From: Clostridia bacterium
GTDB taxonomy: Bacteria; Bacillota; Clostridia; Christensenellales; Aristaeellaceae
Assembly (NCBI GenBank): GCA_017543905.1
Contig: JAFYFC010000003.1
Coordinates: forward strand, 1 to 59,676
Reading direction: 5' to 3'
DNA length: 59,676 nucleotides
The stretch's first letter is position 1, and every line of letters starts with the position of its first letter. Position numbers and translations under genes: made by a program. Below are positions 1 through 8,065 of the stretch, in pieces. The notes beneath the pieces are model-generated. The model worked only from the letters and a program-made list of their open reading frames with translations, made no database searches and was not told where the DNA came from.

Positions 1-56
1 GGACTCGCGACCTCCACCTTGGCAAGGTGGCGCTCTACCAACTGAGCTACTACCGC
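1..56 (-). tRNA. tRNA-Gly (GCC), 3' end cut by window edge
   Basis: Read on the minus strand the segment begins with a 7-nt acceptor arm GCGGTAG, then T8-A9, a D-arm GCTCAGTTGGTAGAGC and an anticodon arm CCACCTTGCCAAGGTGG whose 7-nt loop carries GCC, the glycine anticodon. The T-arm is cut off by the window start. A promoter lies directly upstream (77-105). Isotype confidence is high because the anticodon stem is perfect; the 3' end cannot be checked. Confidence 0.93.
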
Positions 57-76
57 ACGCGCATCAAGTGCTCTAT

Positions 77-105
77 ATAATACCACATTGCGCCTCTCAA
101 GTCAA
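77..105 (-). promoter_or_regulatory. Promoter of tRNA-Gly
   Basis: On the minus strand there is TTGACT, a 17-nt spacer and TATTAT, ending about 20 nt before the mature tRNA 5' end. This is a good housekeeping-sigma match at the expected distance for a tRNA gene. Confidence 0.75.
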
Positions 106-161
106 TTGCGAAAGCAAATTTTACAATCGCATACGCAGTGCAGGCGGCCGTCAAAAAACTG

Positions 162-190
162 TTGCCATCGCTTATCCGGTGTGGTATAAT
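162..190 (+). promoter_or_regulatory. Promoter of the alcohol dehydrogenase gene
   Basis: TTGCCA (162-167), 17-nt spacer, TATAAT (185-190), about 75 nt before the ATG at 266. It is the only strong promoter-like sequence in the gap after the divergent tRNA gene. Confidence 0.7.
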
Positions 191-265
191 TTCTTAACGG
201 ATTATAAAAAAGCCAAAATCGGAGCCGCGCGTACGGCAGACTAAATACAGCGAACGGAGAACGAT

Positions 266-1270
266 ATGAAGCAGGCGTTTCTGAAAGCCCCTTACAAGGT
301 CGAAATCCGCGATACCGAAATACCGGAGCTTGACGACGACGGGGCGCTTATCGACGTCAGGGCCTGCGGCATATGCGGCTCCGACTTGAACACTGCGCAG
401 ACGGCTGAGGAATTCAGACCCTTCGGGCACGAGCTCTCCGGCGTAGTGGAAAAAGTGGGCGCGGGCGTCAAAAACGTGCGCCCGGGCGATAAGGTGTGCG
501 TCGAGTCGTCAAGCTTCTGCGGCAAATGCGCCATGTGCCGAAACGGACATCCGGAAATGTGCCGGGACAAGTATATATTCGCGCCGCGCTATAACGGCTT
601 TGCGGAAAAGGTGGCCGCCAAAGCGGGCGCGCTGGTAAAATTCGACGGCATTACGTTCGAGGAGGCAGCCGTCGTCGAGCCTATGGGAGTCGCGATGGAC
701 ATGACCGAGGCGGCGGACATACGCCTGAACGACGCTGTCGTCGTGTACGGCGCAGGCCCGATCGCGCTGCTCGCCGTAAGACTTGCGCGGCTTAAGGGCG
801 CGGGCCGTATCACGGTGCTTGCGCACTCACACTCGAAAGCGCGCATCAGGCTGGCCGAATACTACGGATCCGACAGGATCGTGTGCACCGATATCGAGGA
901 TCCCTGCGCTGCGCTGAAGGGCGACAGCGTGGACCGCGTGCTCGTTACCACTCCGCCTGCGACGCTCAGGAAAGCCGCTGAATTCGCTTCCTTCGGCGCG
1001 ATAATCAGCATGATAGGCATCGCCAAAACGCGGGAGGAAAGCCAGTGCACGCTGGACATAAATCAGATGCACTTTAAAAGGCTGCAGCTTAGGTATTCCT
1101 TCGCTTCTCCGGCGCTGTTCTTCCCGCTGTGCGTGGACATGATCAAAAACGGTCTTGTAGACGTCAAACCGCTGATCAGCCACAGATTCCCGCTGGAGCA
1201 GATGGATAAAGCGGTACTTGCATGCCGTGACGACAAAGCGTCCGCGGTGAAAGTGATGATGGTCAGATAA
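266..1270 (+). CDS. Zinc-dependent medium-chain alcohol/polyol dehydrogenase
   Basis: 334 aa, typical length for the medium-chain dehydrogenase superfamily (sorbitol, threonine and alcohol dehydrogenases), which oxidise an alcohol with NAD(P). Catalytic-zinc ligands are visible as Cys37 in CGICGSD, His55-Glu56 in FGHE and Glu138 in VEPMG. The structural zinc knuckle is Cys85-Cys88-Cys91-Cys99. The Rossmann loop reads YGAGPIAL (161-168), with alanine at the usual third glycine. The start is supported by GGAG shortly upstream and by a promoter at 162-190. The STAS gene follows after 34 nt and may be co-transcribed. The substrate cannot be told from sequence; the polyol or sugar-alcohol subgroup is most likely given the sugar enzymes elsewhere in the window. 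Confidence 0.88.
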   Translation: MKQAFLKAPYKVEIRDTEIPELDDDGALIDVRACGICGSDLNTAQTAEEFRPFGHELSGVVEKVGAGVKNVRPGDKVCVESSSFCGKCAMCRNGHPEMCRDKYIFAPRYNGFAEKVAAKAGALVKFDGITFEEAAVVEPMGVAMDMTEAADIRLNDAVVVYGAGPIALLAVRLARLKGAGRITVLAHSHSKARIRLAEYYGSDRIVCTDIEDPCAALKGDSVDRVLVTTPPATLRKAAEFASFGAIISMIGIAKTREESQCTLDINQMHFKRLQLRYSFASPALFFPLCVDMIKNGLVDVKPLISHRFPLEQMDKAVLACRDDKASAVKVMMVR

Positions 1271-1304
1271 TTCTCAGAAACACAGGCAGACCGGAGGGAC
1301 GGAT

Positions 1305-1601
1305 ATGACGATAAACGAATATTGGAAAGATGCGGCTCTCACGCTGGAGCTTCATGGGCGGCTCGACGTGACGACGGCGCCACTGCTTGAGGAGAAGCTT
1401 AATAATTCCGCCGCGGGGGCGCGCTCGCTCACGCTTGATTTCGCCAATTTGGAATACCTGTCGTCAGCGGGCATCCGCGTGCTTGTGATCGCGTACAGGA
1501 TCATGCACGGCAAGGGCAGCCTCAGGATAGTGAACGCCGGCGAAATCGTAAAAGAAGCGATCGACCTGGCCGGCGTAGGGGATATAATCAGCGTGAGCTG
1601 A
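1305..1601 (+). CDS. STAS-domain protein (anti-sigma factor antagonist-like)
   Basis: 98 aa, a single STAS domain like SpoIIAA or RsbV, which bind anti-sigma kinases and are switched by serine phosphorylation. The diagnostic segment YLSSAGIR (51-58) carries the expected phospho-acceptor serine, most likely Ser54. RBS GGAGGG lies 8 nt before the ATG. No anti-sigma kinase or sigma factor gene is adjacent, so the partner must be elsewhere. Fold assignment is secure; the regulatory target is unknown. Confidence 0.85.
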   Translation: MTINEYWKDAALTLELHGRLDVTTAPLLEEKLNNSAAGARSLTLDFANLEYLSSAGIRVLVIAYRIMHGKGSLRIVNAGEIVKEAIDLAGVGDIISVS

Positions 1602-1663
1602 ACACGGTGCGTCTATCCGCGCCCGCGGGGAGACGACGCACGACATAAGACGGAGGTATTTCC

Positions 1664-3172
1664 ATGAAACGATTGATCGCAGCGTTTGTGTGCGCCGCTC
1701 TCATGCTTTTGTGCGCATCGGCGGAGATGCCATGGAGCGGAGACGGGTTTTCCGCGCCGGAGGATGCCGTGCTGGCTTTTCTGGAGGGCATACGGAATCA
1801 GGACCTCAATCAGGCGTTGTACGCATTTCCCTGGAAGCACAGTGACGTCGGCAAACGCTTCCGCGAAATTATTCTGGCCGATTCTTCGTATACGCCGGAA
1901 AAATGGCCGGCATTCCCGGGCAATAAAGGCCTGATGAACGATCTGGACACCTTACAGCTTTTCTGCCAAAATGCAGACGCCGTCTGCCTGTTTCTGGAGG
2001 CCTTCACATATCCTGACATCGGGACGCCGCAATCCGGCGTGATGCCGGCCTCCGGTCTTCGCAGAGGTCCCGTCAGAACGCAGCAGGACGCTGACGCGCT
2101 CATAGCCTCGTTCGATCTGACCAGGCTTGACGCACTGAGCGGCATGAACAATATACGCATACTTACGCCGGACGAAGCTACGGACGGCGCGTACAGCGCA
2201 AACAGGCGCTTAAAGGACGTGCTGAAAACTCTGCGTACGCGCTACGATGCGGACGAAATCTGTGAGCGCGCCGCATACTTTAGCGCGGGAGGTCAGGAGT
2301 ACGTCTTTGCGCCGGTGCTGGCGCGGTATAAAAAGGCGTGGTATATCGTAAGCTTGTCAGGACAGCTGGCAGGAAAGCTGCAGATATCAGGAAGCACCGG
2401 CTGCATACGGCTGATTGGAGACGCCGCGGAGTCCGCGCCCGGAGAAGCTGCCCAAACGCAGGAGGCTTCGCTGCTTTTGCCATGGCAGGAGACGGGCGGC
2501 GAAACCCCGGAGGCGGCCGTTTCCCTGTATTTGGACGGACTGCGCCGGGGTGATTTGAACGCCGTCATGAGCGCTTTCGGCTGGGATACCGTGGCGCGGC
2601 ATACCGATCTGTCGGTTTATTGCCTCGAAACGGCATATTATTCAGGCTCGAATGCATGGCCGGTATTTCCGGCAGGAAACAGCCTGCTGGAACAGGCAGA
2701 TTCAGCGATGCTGGTCAAGCTGCGCCTGAACAGGCTCGTGTACTCGCTGGCCGACTATTATACAGACGGCGCGATTTTTGACAGTGCCGACTGGGCAAGA
2801 CAGGGCGGACTGCCCGTGCGCAGCAAGGAGGACGCGAAGGCCGTGCTCGGGCTGTTTGACGAAGACCGGGCAAAGCGGCTCGGCGCTTTATCCGATATCA
2901 GTTTCGTTTCGCCGCAGGAATTCGGGCAAGGTTATAACTCTGAAGCCCTGCGGCAGAACACTGAAAGATACCGCGCGGCGTACGGTGCGGACGAGCTCAC
3001 GGAGCTGATCGCCGTATTCGATATCGGCGGGGAGAAATACGTGATCATGCCACAGCTTTTGCGCTATGGCGAAAGATGGTACATCGGCAATATGAGCAGC
3101 ATAGCAGCCGCCGTATTTGAGCTGCCCCTTGCCAAATGCGCCCTGTGCAGGCTGGCGGAAGTAAAACGATAA
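1664..3172 (+). CDS. Secreted protein with internal tandem duplication, function unknown
   Basis: 502 aa beginning with a signal peptide (MKRLIAAFVCAALMLLCASA, residues 1-20). The mature part is two copies of one ~230-residue unit, about 24-265 and 276-502. Both start with an APEDAV/TPEAAV helix followed by (F/Y)L(E/D)G(I/L)R and DLN, carry an F(P/G)W segment and a W-P-x-FP motif, and end with YV(F/I)xPxLxRY and WYI. The final blocks resemble the SH3-like ends seen in DUF4878/SnoaL-like extracellular proteins, but I do not recognise the family. RBS GGAGG precedes the ATG. It sits 62 nt after the STAS gene and 61 nt before an MBL hydrolase, so it may belong to one transcript. Confidence 0.75.
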   Translation: MKRLIAAFVCAALMLLCASAEMPWSGDGFSAPEDAVLAFLEGIRNQDLNQALYAFPWKHSDVGKRFREIILADSSYTPEKWPAFPGNKGLMNDLDTLQLFCQNADAVCLFLEAFTYPDIGTPQSGVMPASGLRRGPVRTQQDADALIASFDLTRLDALSGMNNIRILTPDEATDGAYSANRRLKDVLKTLRTRYDADEICERAAYFSAGGQEYVFAPVLARYKKAWYIVSLSGQLAGKLQISGSTGCIRLIGDAAESAPGEAAQTQEASLLLPWQETGGETPEAAVSLYLDGLRRGDLNAVMSAFGWDTVARHTDLSVYCLETAYYSGSNAWPVFPAGNSLLEQADSAMLVKLRLNRLVYSLADYYTDGAIFDSADWARQGGLPVRSKEDAKAVLGLFDEDRAKRLGALSDISFVSPQEFGQGYNSEALRQNTERYRAAYGADELTELIAVFDIGGEKYVIMPQLLRYGERWYIGNMSSIAAAVFELPLAKCALCRLAEVKR

Positions 3173-3233
3173 TAAGCGCGCACGCGAGCACGCTGCGGCG
3201 CGCTTCAGCGCGTACGGACTTTACGGAGGTATT

Positions 3234-4016
3234 ATGGAGCATACGACCAGACTCATGTTTTTAGGTACGGCTGCGGCGGATTTTTCTCCGCGCCTGAGCA
3301 CTGACTGCAAGGATCGTTTCGACAAAGACGCGCGCAGGGCGTCCTGTCTGCTGATCGGCAAGCGCTGCATGGTGGATTGCGGCCCGCACGCGCTGGATTC
3401 CCTGCGCATCGCGGGTGCAGACGCTTCTGAAATAAGCGATATATTTCTGACGCATCTGCATTCGGATCATTTTAATCCAGAGAACATAGCCGCTCTCGCT
3501 GAGGGAAAGCGCAGGGCGCTTCGCCTCTGGGTACGCCGGGACGCGCAGCTGCCGCCTATAGCCAACACCGAGCTTATGCGCATGCCCCTGCAAACAGTCG
3601 TGCGCGTTTCTGAGGATATGACGGTGGAAGCCGTCGACGCCAACCACGACCAGCAGGCGTTTCCCCAGCACTTCATTTTTACGCTTTGCGGGAAGCAGCT
3701 GTTGTACGCGCTGGACGGCGCGTGGTTTCTGAACGCGTCCTACAGGTATCTGCGCAACAGAAATCTGGATATGGCGGTATTGGACGCCACGTGCGGTGAT
3801 TATACGGGCGATTACCGCGCGGGAGAGCACAACAGCATACCTATGCTGCGCCTGCTGCTGCCCTCTCTCAGAACCTGGGGCGCGATAAACGACCGCACGA
3901 GGATATATCTTTCGCATATGGCGCCGCGGCTGCATCTGCCGCACGAGGAGACGGACGCGCTCGTTTCGAAGGACGGAATGCGCGCGGCGTATGACGGGCT
4001 TGAGCTCGAGCTCTGA
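3234..4016 (+). CDS. MBL-fold metallohydrolase (PhnP/RNase Z-like superfamily)
   Basis: 260 aa, a complete metallo-beta-lactamase fold. The N-terminal strand LMFLGTAAADFSPR (7-20) and the metal motif HLHSDH (His74, His76, Asp78, His79) are typical of the PhnP-like cyclic phosphodiesterase branch. Later candidate ligands are the histidines in DANHDQ and LSHMAPRLH. RBS ACGGAGG lies 5 nt before the ATG. The substrate is not inferable: PhnP relatives act on cyclic phosphate esters, but no phosphonate genes are near. Confidence 0.82.
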   Translation: MEHTTRLMFLGTAAADFSPRLSTDCKDRFDKDARRASCLLIGKRCMVDCGPHALDSLRIAGADASEISDIFLTHLHSDHFNPENIAALAEGKRRALRLWVRRDAQLPPIANTELMRMPLQTVVRVSEDMTVEAVDANHDQQAFPQHFIFTLCGKQLLYALDGAWFLNASYRYLRNRNLDMAVLDATCGDYTGDYRAGEHNSIPMLRLLLPSLRTWGAINDRTRIYLSHMAPRLHLPHEETDALVSKDGMRAAYDGLELEL

Positions 4017-4123
4017 TTTAAACAGCATTTTACCTTGAGCGCCTTACACGCTTGGCGCCGGGCCGTATATTAGTTTAGAATAACCTCGCCGTGAAACGGC
4101 CCGTTATCAAAGGAGACGAATGT

Positions 4124-6004
4124 ATGAATACCAGAACGCGCATCGCATTTTTCCTTATCTGCTTCGGCGTCGCCGCGTGCATGCTCGCGTGCTGCGCTGA
4201 AACGGATACTGGTTCACAGATGCCTGAAAAAGCCGCAGGAAGCGACGTGACCGTCGGCAGGCTTTTACTGGATATGCTGGATGCATACAACACCAAAGCG
4301 GAGGACGGAGCGGAACGCATCGACGCTGAAGTCGCCGCGCTCGGCGACGAAACCGCCGCAGCCGTAGCCGAATGCTGGAAAATGGTTTATATGGATCCGG
4401 GTTATCGCCTGTACGTGTACGGCACGGACGAGCCTTCTGAGCTGCCTGTAAGCGGCAGGCACGCCTTCGTGGTATTGGGATACGAGCTGAGCGACGGCGA
4501 AATGACCGCGGAGCTGAAGGGACGCTGCGACGCGGCCGCGATTGCTGCCGCCGCTTTTCCGGACTCGATAATAGTCTGCTCCGGCGGCGCGACAGGAAAA
4601 AACAATCCCGAAAACCATACCGAAGCGGGACTTATGAAGCAATACATGGTCGAGCAGCACGGCATCGCCGCCGACAGGATATTCATAGACGAAAGCGCGA
4701 TGAACACCGTGGACAATGCCGTGAATACGCTTGAGATACTTGAAGCGCAGCGGATCGAGATCATGTCGCTCGTCACGTCTGCGTATCACCAGCCGCGGGC
4801 GCAGGTGCTGTATACCGCGGTGGCGGCACGATATAAGCAGGAGAGGGGCTACTCGGTGCAGAGCGTGGGCAATTTCTGCTACGAAATCGAGCCGCAGGGC
4901 GCCTTCGCCGCGATGGACGCTCTGGTCACGGTCGCGCAGCTTGCGGGTATAATACAGCTCTCCGAGGACGATGCGAAGCTCGTCTCAGACGTAACTACGA
5001 CAGCTATGCATCCGCCGTTCTCGCAATGGGAGGATCAGTCTCCCACCGTCGAATCCGTAACGGCGTACGTACAGCTGATAACCGATCCGGAATCCGAAGC
5101 CTTCGTTCCTGAGGAGGAGCGCATAGCGGTTTTCGACTTCGACGGCACGCTGTACGGCGAACTGTTCCCCACGTACTTCGACGTGTGCCTCTTCCTGCAC
5201 AGGGCGCTGCACGACGAGACGTACACGCCTGATGAAGACGTATACGCGTACGCGGCGGAGTATGAAGCTGCGCTCGCGCGGGGACTGCCGGAGCCGGAAG
5301 CGCCCCGCTCCACGGCTCAGATGACTGCCGAATGCTTCAGCGGCATGACGGTAGAGGAATACCGCGCGTATATCCGCGAGTTCATGAAAACGCCCGCCTC
5401 GGGCTTCAGCGGCATGACCTACGCCAAAGGCTTCTATAAGCCCATGCTCCAGCTAATCGAATACCTTGAGAAAAACGGCTTCACGGTATTCATAAGCAGC
5501 GGCTCGGAGCGCACGCTCGTGCGCGAGCTGATAAACGGCGTGATCGATATCCCGCCCTACAGAGTTATCGGAAGCACGTTCTCTTTGGCCGCGACCGGTC
5601 AAAACGATGCAGCGGGCAGGAGCTACACCTATGCGGCGGACGACGACGTGCTGATAGGCGGAGACCTTGCGGTCAAAAATCAGAAAACCAACAAGGTGTT
5701 TTCGATAGTGGACGAGATCGGGCAGATACCCGTGCTGGTCTTCGGCAACAGCTCCGGTGATCTGGCTATGGCGCAGTACGCGCTGCAGCACGGCGGCAAG
5801 GCGTATATGCTGCTTGCCGACGACGCCGAACGGGAGTACGGCGATGCCGAAAAAGCTGCTGCCTTCGCTGAGGAATGCAGGGCGCTTGGGTTCGAAACGG
5901 TTTCCATGCGGGACGAATTCAAAACGATTTACGGACGCGGTGTAAACAAGACCGCAGAGCAGACCAAGGACGGCGCGCCGGAGGAGCTGGTTCCGGCGGC
6001 GTAA
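4124..6004 (+). CDS. Lipoprotein fusing a DUF218 (YdcF/SanA-like) domain to a HAD phosphatase
   Basis: 626 aa when started at the ATG at 4124, which has AAAGGAG 7 nt upstream; an in-frame GTG at 4091 lacks this. The N-terminus is a lipoprotein-type leader with Cys19 and Cys23 as candidate lipobox cysteines. Residues ~110-270 form a DUF218 domain (HAFVVLGYEL, SGGATG, the DESAMNT..N turn, TSAYHQPRA). Residues ~325-610 form a HAD hydrolase of the phosphoserine-phosphatase type, with motif I DFDGTLYGE, motif II SSGSE, and VFGNSSGDLAM as motif IV. DUF218 proteins act in envelope homeostasis (SanA, ElyC); the HAD half presumably removes a phosphate outside the membrane. Both domains look intact. 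The fusion on a lipid anchor is unusual. Confidence 0.82.
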   Translation: MNTRTRIAFFLICFGVAACMLACCAETDTGSQMPEKAAGSDVTVGRLLLDMLDAYNTKAEDGAERIDAEVAALGDETAAAVAECWKMVYMDPGYRLYVYGTDEPSELPVSGRHAFVVLGYELSDGEMTAELKGRCDAAAIAAAAFPDSIIVCSGGATGKNNPENHTEAGLMKQYMVEQHGIAADRIFIDESAMNTVDNAVNTLEILEAQRIEIMSLVTSAYHQPRAQVLYTAVAARYKQERGYSVQSVGNFCYEIEPQGAFAAMDALVTVAQLAGIIQLSEDDAKLVSDVTTTAMHPPFSQWEDQSPTVESVTAYVQLITDPESEAFVPEEERIAVFDFDGTLYGELFPTYFDVCLFLHRALHDETYTPDEDVYAYAAEYEAALARGLPEPEAPRSTAQMTAECFSGMTVEEYRAYIREFMKTPASGFSGMTYAKGFYKPMLQLIEYLEKNGFTVFISSGSERTLVRELINGVIDIPPYRVIGSTFSLAATGQNDAAGRSYTYAADDDVLIGGDLAVKNQKTNKVFSIVDEIGQIPVLVFGNSSGDLAMAQYALQHGGKAYMLLADDAEREYGDAEKAAAFAEECRALGFETVSMRDEFKTIYGRGVNKTAEQTKDGAPEELVPAA

Positions 6005-6048
6005 CAAACAGACAGCCGCGTTTGCTTGATCCGGCAAACGAAAACCGA

Positions 6049-6084
6049 CGCCGCCGGCACAGCCGCAAGACCGTGCCGGCGGCG
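6049..6084. terminator. Bidirectional hairpin between convergent genes
   Basis: A perfect 12-bp stem (CGCCGCCGGCAC, 6049-6060, with its complement at 6073-6084) sits between convergent genes ending at 6004 (+) and 6252 (-). The U-tract is weak on both sides (TTAAT after the + copy; TCGGTTTTC after the - copy), so termination may be partly Rho-dependent. The rest of the 6005-6251 gap shows no gene. Confidence 0.6.
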
Positions 6085-6251
6085 CTTAATATCCGTAAGC
6101 GCACGTAAGCGGAAGCACGCGGCGTTTCACCGCAGACGGGGATGCGACGCGCGTTTTCCTGAGCGTTAACGGTGAACGTCTCGGTATTCCGAAAGACGGG
6201 TCATATCACAGACCGCAATACCTGTTTGCGGAAAAGCCCGGACTAACTTGC

Positions 6252-6623
6252 TTATTCCGCTTCTGCTATGGCCTCTATTTCGCACAGAACGCCCTTTGGC
6301 AGCGCCTGCACCGCTACGCAGCTTCTGGCCGGTCTGGATACAAAGTATTTTGCGTATACCTCATTAAAAACGGCAAAATCGCTCATGTCCTTAAGAAAAC
6401 AGGTGGTTTTGAGCACGCGCTCAAAGCCTGTGCCCGCCGCTTCCAGAATTGCGCCGACGTTTTTGCAGCTTTGCTCCGCCTGAGCGGCGATCCCCTCCGG
6501 GACTGTGCCGGTTTCAGGATCGACCGGGATCTGTCCGGATACGAAGACCAGCCCATTACTTACATATCCCTGTGAATAGGGACCGATAGCGCCGGGCGCT
6601 TTTGACGTTTCAAGCTTCTTCAT
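6252..6623 (-). CDS. ridA: RidA-family enamine/imine deaminase
   Basis: 123 aa from the ATG at 6623, which has AGGAGG 8 nt upstream; the in-frame ATG at 6629 sits almost on the RBS and is less likely. RidA proteins hydrolyse reactive 2-aminoacrylate and related imines formed by PLP enzymes. Family signatures are visible: APGAIGPYSQG near the N-terminus, FVSGQIPVDPETG, and the C-terminal arginine-containing block ARSCVAVQALPKGVLCEIEAIA. It is the last gene of the riboflavin operon, 12 nt after the kinase gene. The link between RidA and flavin uptake is not obvious. Confidence 0.92.
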   Translation of the reverse strand: MKKLETSKAPGAIGPYSQGYVSNGLVFVSGQIPVDPETGTVPEGIAAQAEQSCKNVGAILEAAGTGFERVLKTTCFLKDMSDFAVFNEVYAKYFVSRPARSCVAVQALPKGVLCEIEAIAEAE

Positions 6624-6635
6624 GGTCATACCCTC

Positions 6636-7082
6636 CTACGGTATATCGTTTCTGATACAAGCGTGCGCCGGTCGCAGCTTATCCGGATTTTGCTTTCCGA
6701 ACAGCCGCACTGCCTTTCGGGCATCCTTTTCTACCTGCGCGCGCACCTCGTCAAGCGAGTTCATCCTTACTGTGGGGCGCAGATACTCAAGCAGCTCCGC
6801 GCTTATCTTCTCTCCGTACAGACTGCCCTCGAAGCCGATTATGAACGTTTCGACTGTAGGCTCCGGGTCGCTGTCCGCAGTAGGCCTGAGCCCCACGTTC
6901 GTGACGCCCGCGTATACCTGCGTGCCTACCGTCACACGGGACGCGTATACGCCGTAGGGCGGAAGGACGGAAATGTCGCTTACGTCGATATTCGCGGTGG
7001 GCATGCCCGCGCCGCGTCCCTTGCCGCGCCCGCGTACTACGGTGCCGCTGAGCGTCAAGGGCAGAACGGTTGCGTTTTCCAT
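6636..7082 (-). CDS. Stand-alone riboflavin kinase domain (RibF C-terminal half only)
   Basis: 148 aa corresponding only to the flavokinase domain, which phosphorylates riboflavin to FMN with ATP. Visible signatures are GTVVRGRGKGRGAGMPTANI (residues 13-32), the GVY and NVGLRPT strands, and VETFI with the catalytic glutamate. The N-terminal FMN adenylyltransferase domain of ordinary bifunctional RibF (~310 aa) is absent; the previous gene ends 6 nt upstream, so there is no room for it. No clear Shine-Dalgarno is seen, so expression probably depends on coupling to ribU. Kinase identity is strong. Confidence 0.88.
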   Translation of the reverse strand: MENATVLPLTLSGTVVRGRGKGRGAGMPTANIDVSDISVLPPYGVYASRVTVGTQVYAGVTNVGLRPTADSDPEPTVETFIIGFEGSLYGEKISAELLEYLRPTVRMNSLDEVRAQVEKDARKAVRLFGKQNPDKLRPAHACIRNDIP

Positions 7083-7088
7083 ATTGCG

Positions 7089-7700
7089 TCAAGCACGCTT
7101 TTCGTGCAGTACGGGAGAGAGGGGCTTGTATATAAGCGCCGTAACGACGCTCAGCGCGATGCCTTTCAGCAGGTTAAACGGCGCGGTCACGAGCAGCAGC
7201 AGCTTCCATTCGCTGTTTACGGCCTTTACGCCTGCAAAGGCGAGTATAGCGTCCATGTCCATATGATACGCGCCCATATAGAACGGCAGCATTATGTATT
7301 TGTTCGCAAACACGCTGACGATTATCATGCACATCGTGCCCGTGAGCATTCCGATTACAGCGTTTTTGCGGGTTTTGGAGTGGTGGTAGATCAAAGAGGC
7401 GGGTATTACCATCGCCGCGCCCATCAGAAAATCTGCCAGCTCGCCCACACCGCTCGAGGAGGAATGCAGCAGACCTATAACGCTCTTTACCGCAAGTATT
7501 ATAACGCCCGGCAGCGTGCCCATGGAAAACGCGCCCAGCAGCACCGGCAGATTGCTGAAATCCAGCTTGTAAAACGCGACGACGGGGATTTCGATAAGAA
7601 ACAGAACAGACGCGATCGCCGCCAGCACCGCCATTCGCACCAGATTGCCGGTCGAGAATATCTTGTCGCGCTTAGGCAGCATTTTCATAATATAGTACAT
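7089..7700 (-). CDS. ribU: Riboflavin ECF transporter substrate-binding subunit RibU
   Basis: 203 aa hydrophobic protein with about six membrane segments. The pattern LVRMAVLAAIASVLFLIEIP near the N-terminus, FYKLDFSNLPVLLGAF and GVGELADFLMGAA are RibU hallmarks. It pairs with a shared EcfT-EcfA-EcfA' module to import riboflavin; the ECF operon at 13.8-17 kb could be that module or a dedicated one. RBS GGAGG lies 7 nt before the ATG at 7700. The gene is controlled by the FMN riboswitch at 7782-7899, which independently confirms the substrate. Confidence 0.93.
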   Translation of the reverse strand: MYYIMKMLPKRDKIFSTGNLVRMAVLAAIASVLFLIEIPVVAFYKLDFSNLPVLLGAFSMGTLPGVIILAVKSVIGLLHSSSSGVGELADFLMGAAMVIPASLIYHHSKTRKNAVIGMLTGTMCMIIVSVFANKYIMLPFYMGAYHMDMDAILAFAGVKAVNSEWKLLLLVTAPFNLLKGIALSVVTALIYKPLSPVLHEKRA

Positions 7701-7722
7701 AAACGATCCTCCTTAAATGACG

Positions 7723-7754
7723 CGCCCCCGAAAAGCTTTTTCGCTTTCAGGGGC
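7723..7754 (-). promoter_or_regulatory. Hairpin between FMN aptamer and ribU start (expression platform)
   Basis: Arms CGCCCCTGAAAGC and GCTTTTCGGGGGCG pair over about 13 bp. On the minus strand the hairpin follows the aptamer and is followed by GCGTCATTTAAGGAGG, with no U-tract. It therefore does not look like an intrinsic terminator. Its position just before the RBS suggests control of translation initiation, or that it is the alternative (on-state) fold. Confidence 0.5.
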
Positions 7755-7781
7755 GGAAACACCGTGCGCGGCGGATTGTCC

Positions 7782-7899
7782 GTTCTTCTCTCATCCGGTC
7801 TGTTACCGTCGGCTTCGGAATCTCACCGAATCGGCTGAGCGTAAGCTCAGTTAGCGGGCTGTACCGCCGGAAGGGAATTGCACCCAACCCCGAAGAAGC
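7782..7899 (-). promoter_or_regulatory. FMN riboswitch (RFN element) of the ribU operon
   Basis: On the minus strand the conserved blocks appear in order: CTTCGGGGTTGGGTGCAATT, CCGGCGGTACAGCCCGC, a variable stem (TGAGCTTACGCTCA), GATTCGGTGAGATTCCGAAG, CCGACGGTAACAG and GGATGAGAGAAGA. These match the RFN consensus nearly base for base. Binding of FMN shuts off the downstream gene, here a riboflavin importer. The promoter lies about 27 nt upstream. Confidence 0.96.
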
Positions 7900-7925
7900 T
7901 TTTGAGACTTGCGTCTTGTGTGCGT

Positions 7926-7954
7926 ATTATAGCACCGGCATGCCCGCGCGTCAA
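7926..7954 (-). promoter_or_regulatory. Promoter of the ribU operon
   Basis: Minus-strand TTGACG, a 17-nt spacer and TATAAT place the start site about 20 nt before the FMN aptamer, as expected for a riboswitch-led transcript. Confidence 0.8.
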
Positions 7955-8011
7955 CATCGCGCGAAAAAATCACAAATGCCTTTAAGCTTTTGCGCTTATA
8001 AAGCAAAGTGC

Positions 8012-8040
8012 TTGCAAGTCCCGCCGCGCTGTGCTATAAT
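8012..8040 (+). promoter_or_regulatory. Promoter of the 8066 gene
   Basis: TTGCAA (8012-8017), 17-nt spacer, TATAAT (8035-8040), 25 nt before the ATG at 8066. Confidence 0.7.
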
Positions 8041-8065
8041 CCGCTAAACGGAAAAGGGGAGAACG

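Noticed and set aside
6663..7838. Long plus-strand open frame across the riboflavin operon
   Set aside because: It overlaps ridA's upstream end, the kinase gene, ribU and part of the riboswitch. Its composition is that of an antisense shadow.
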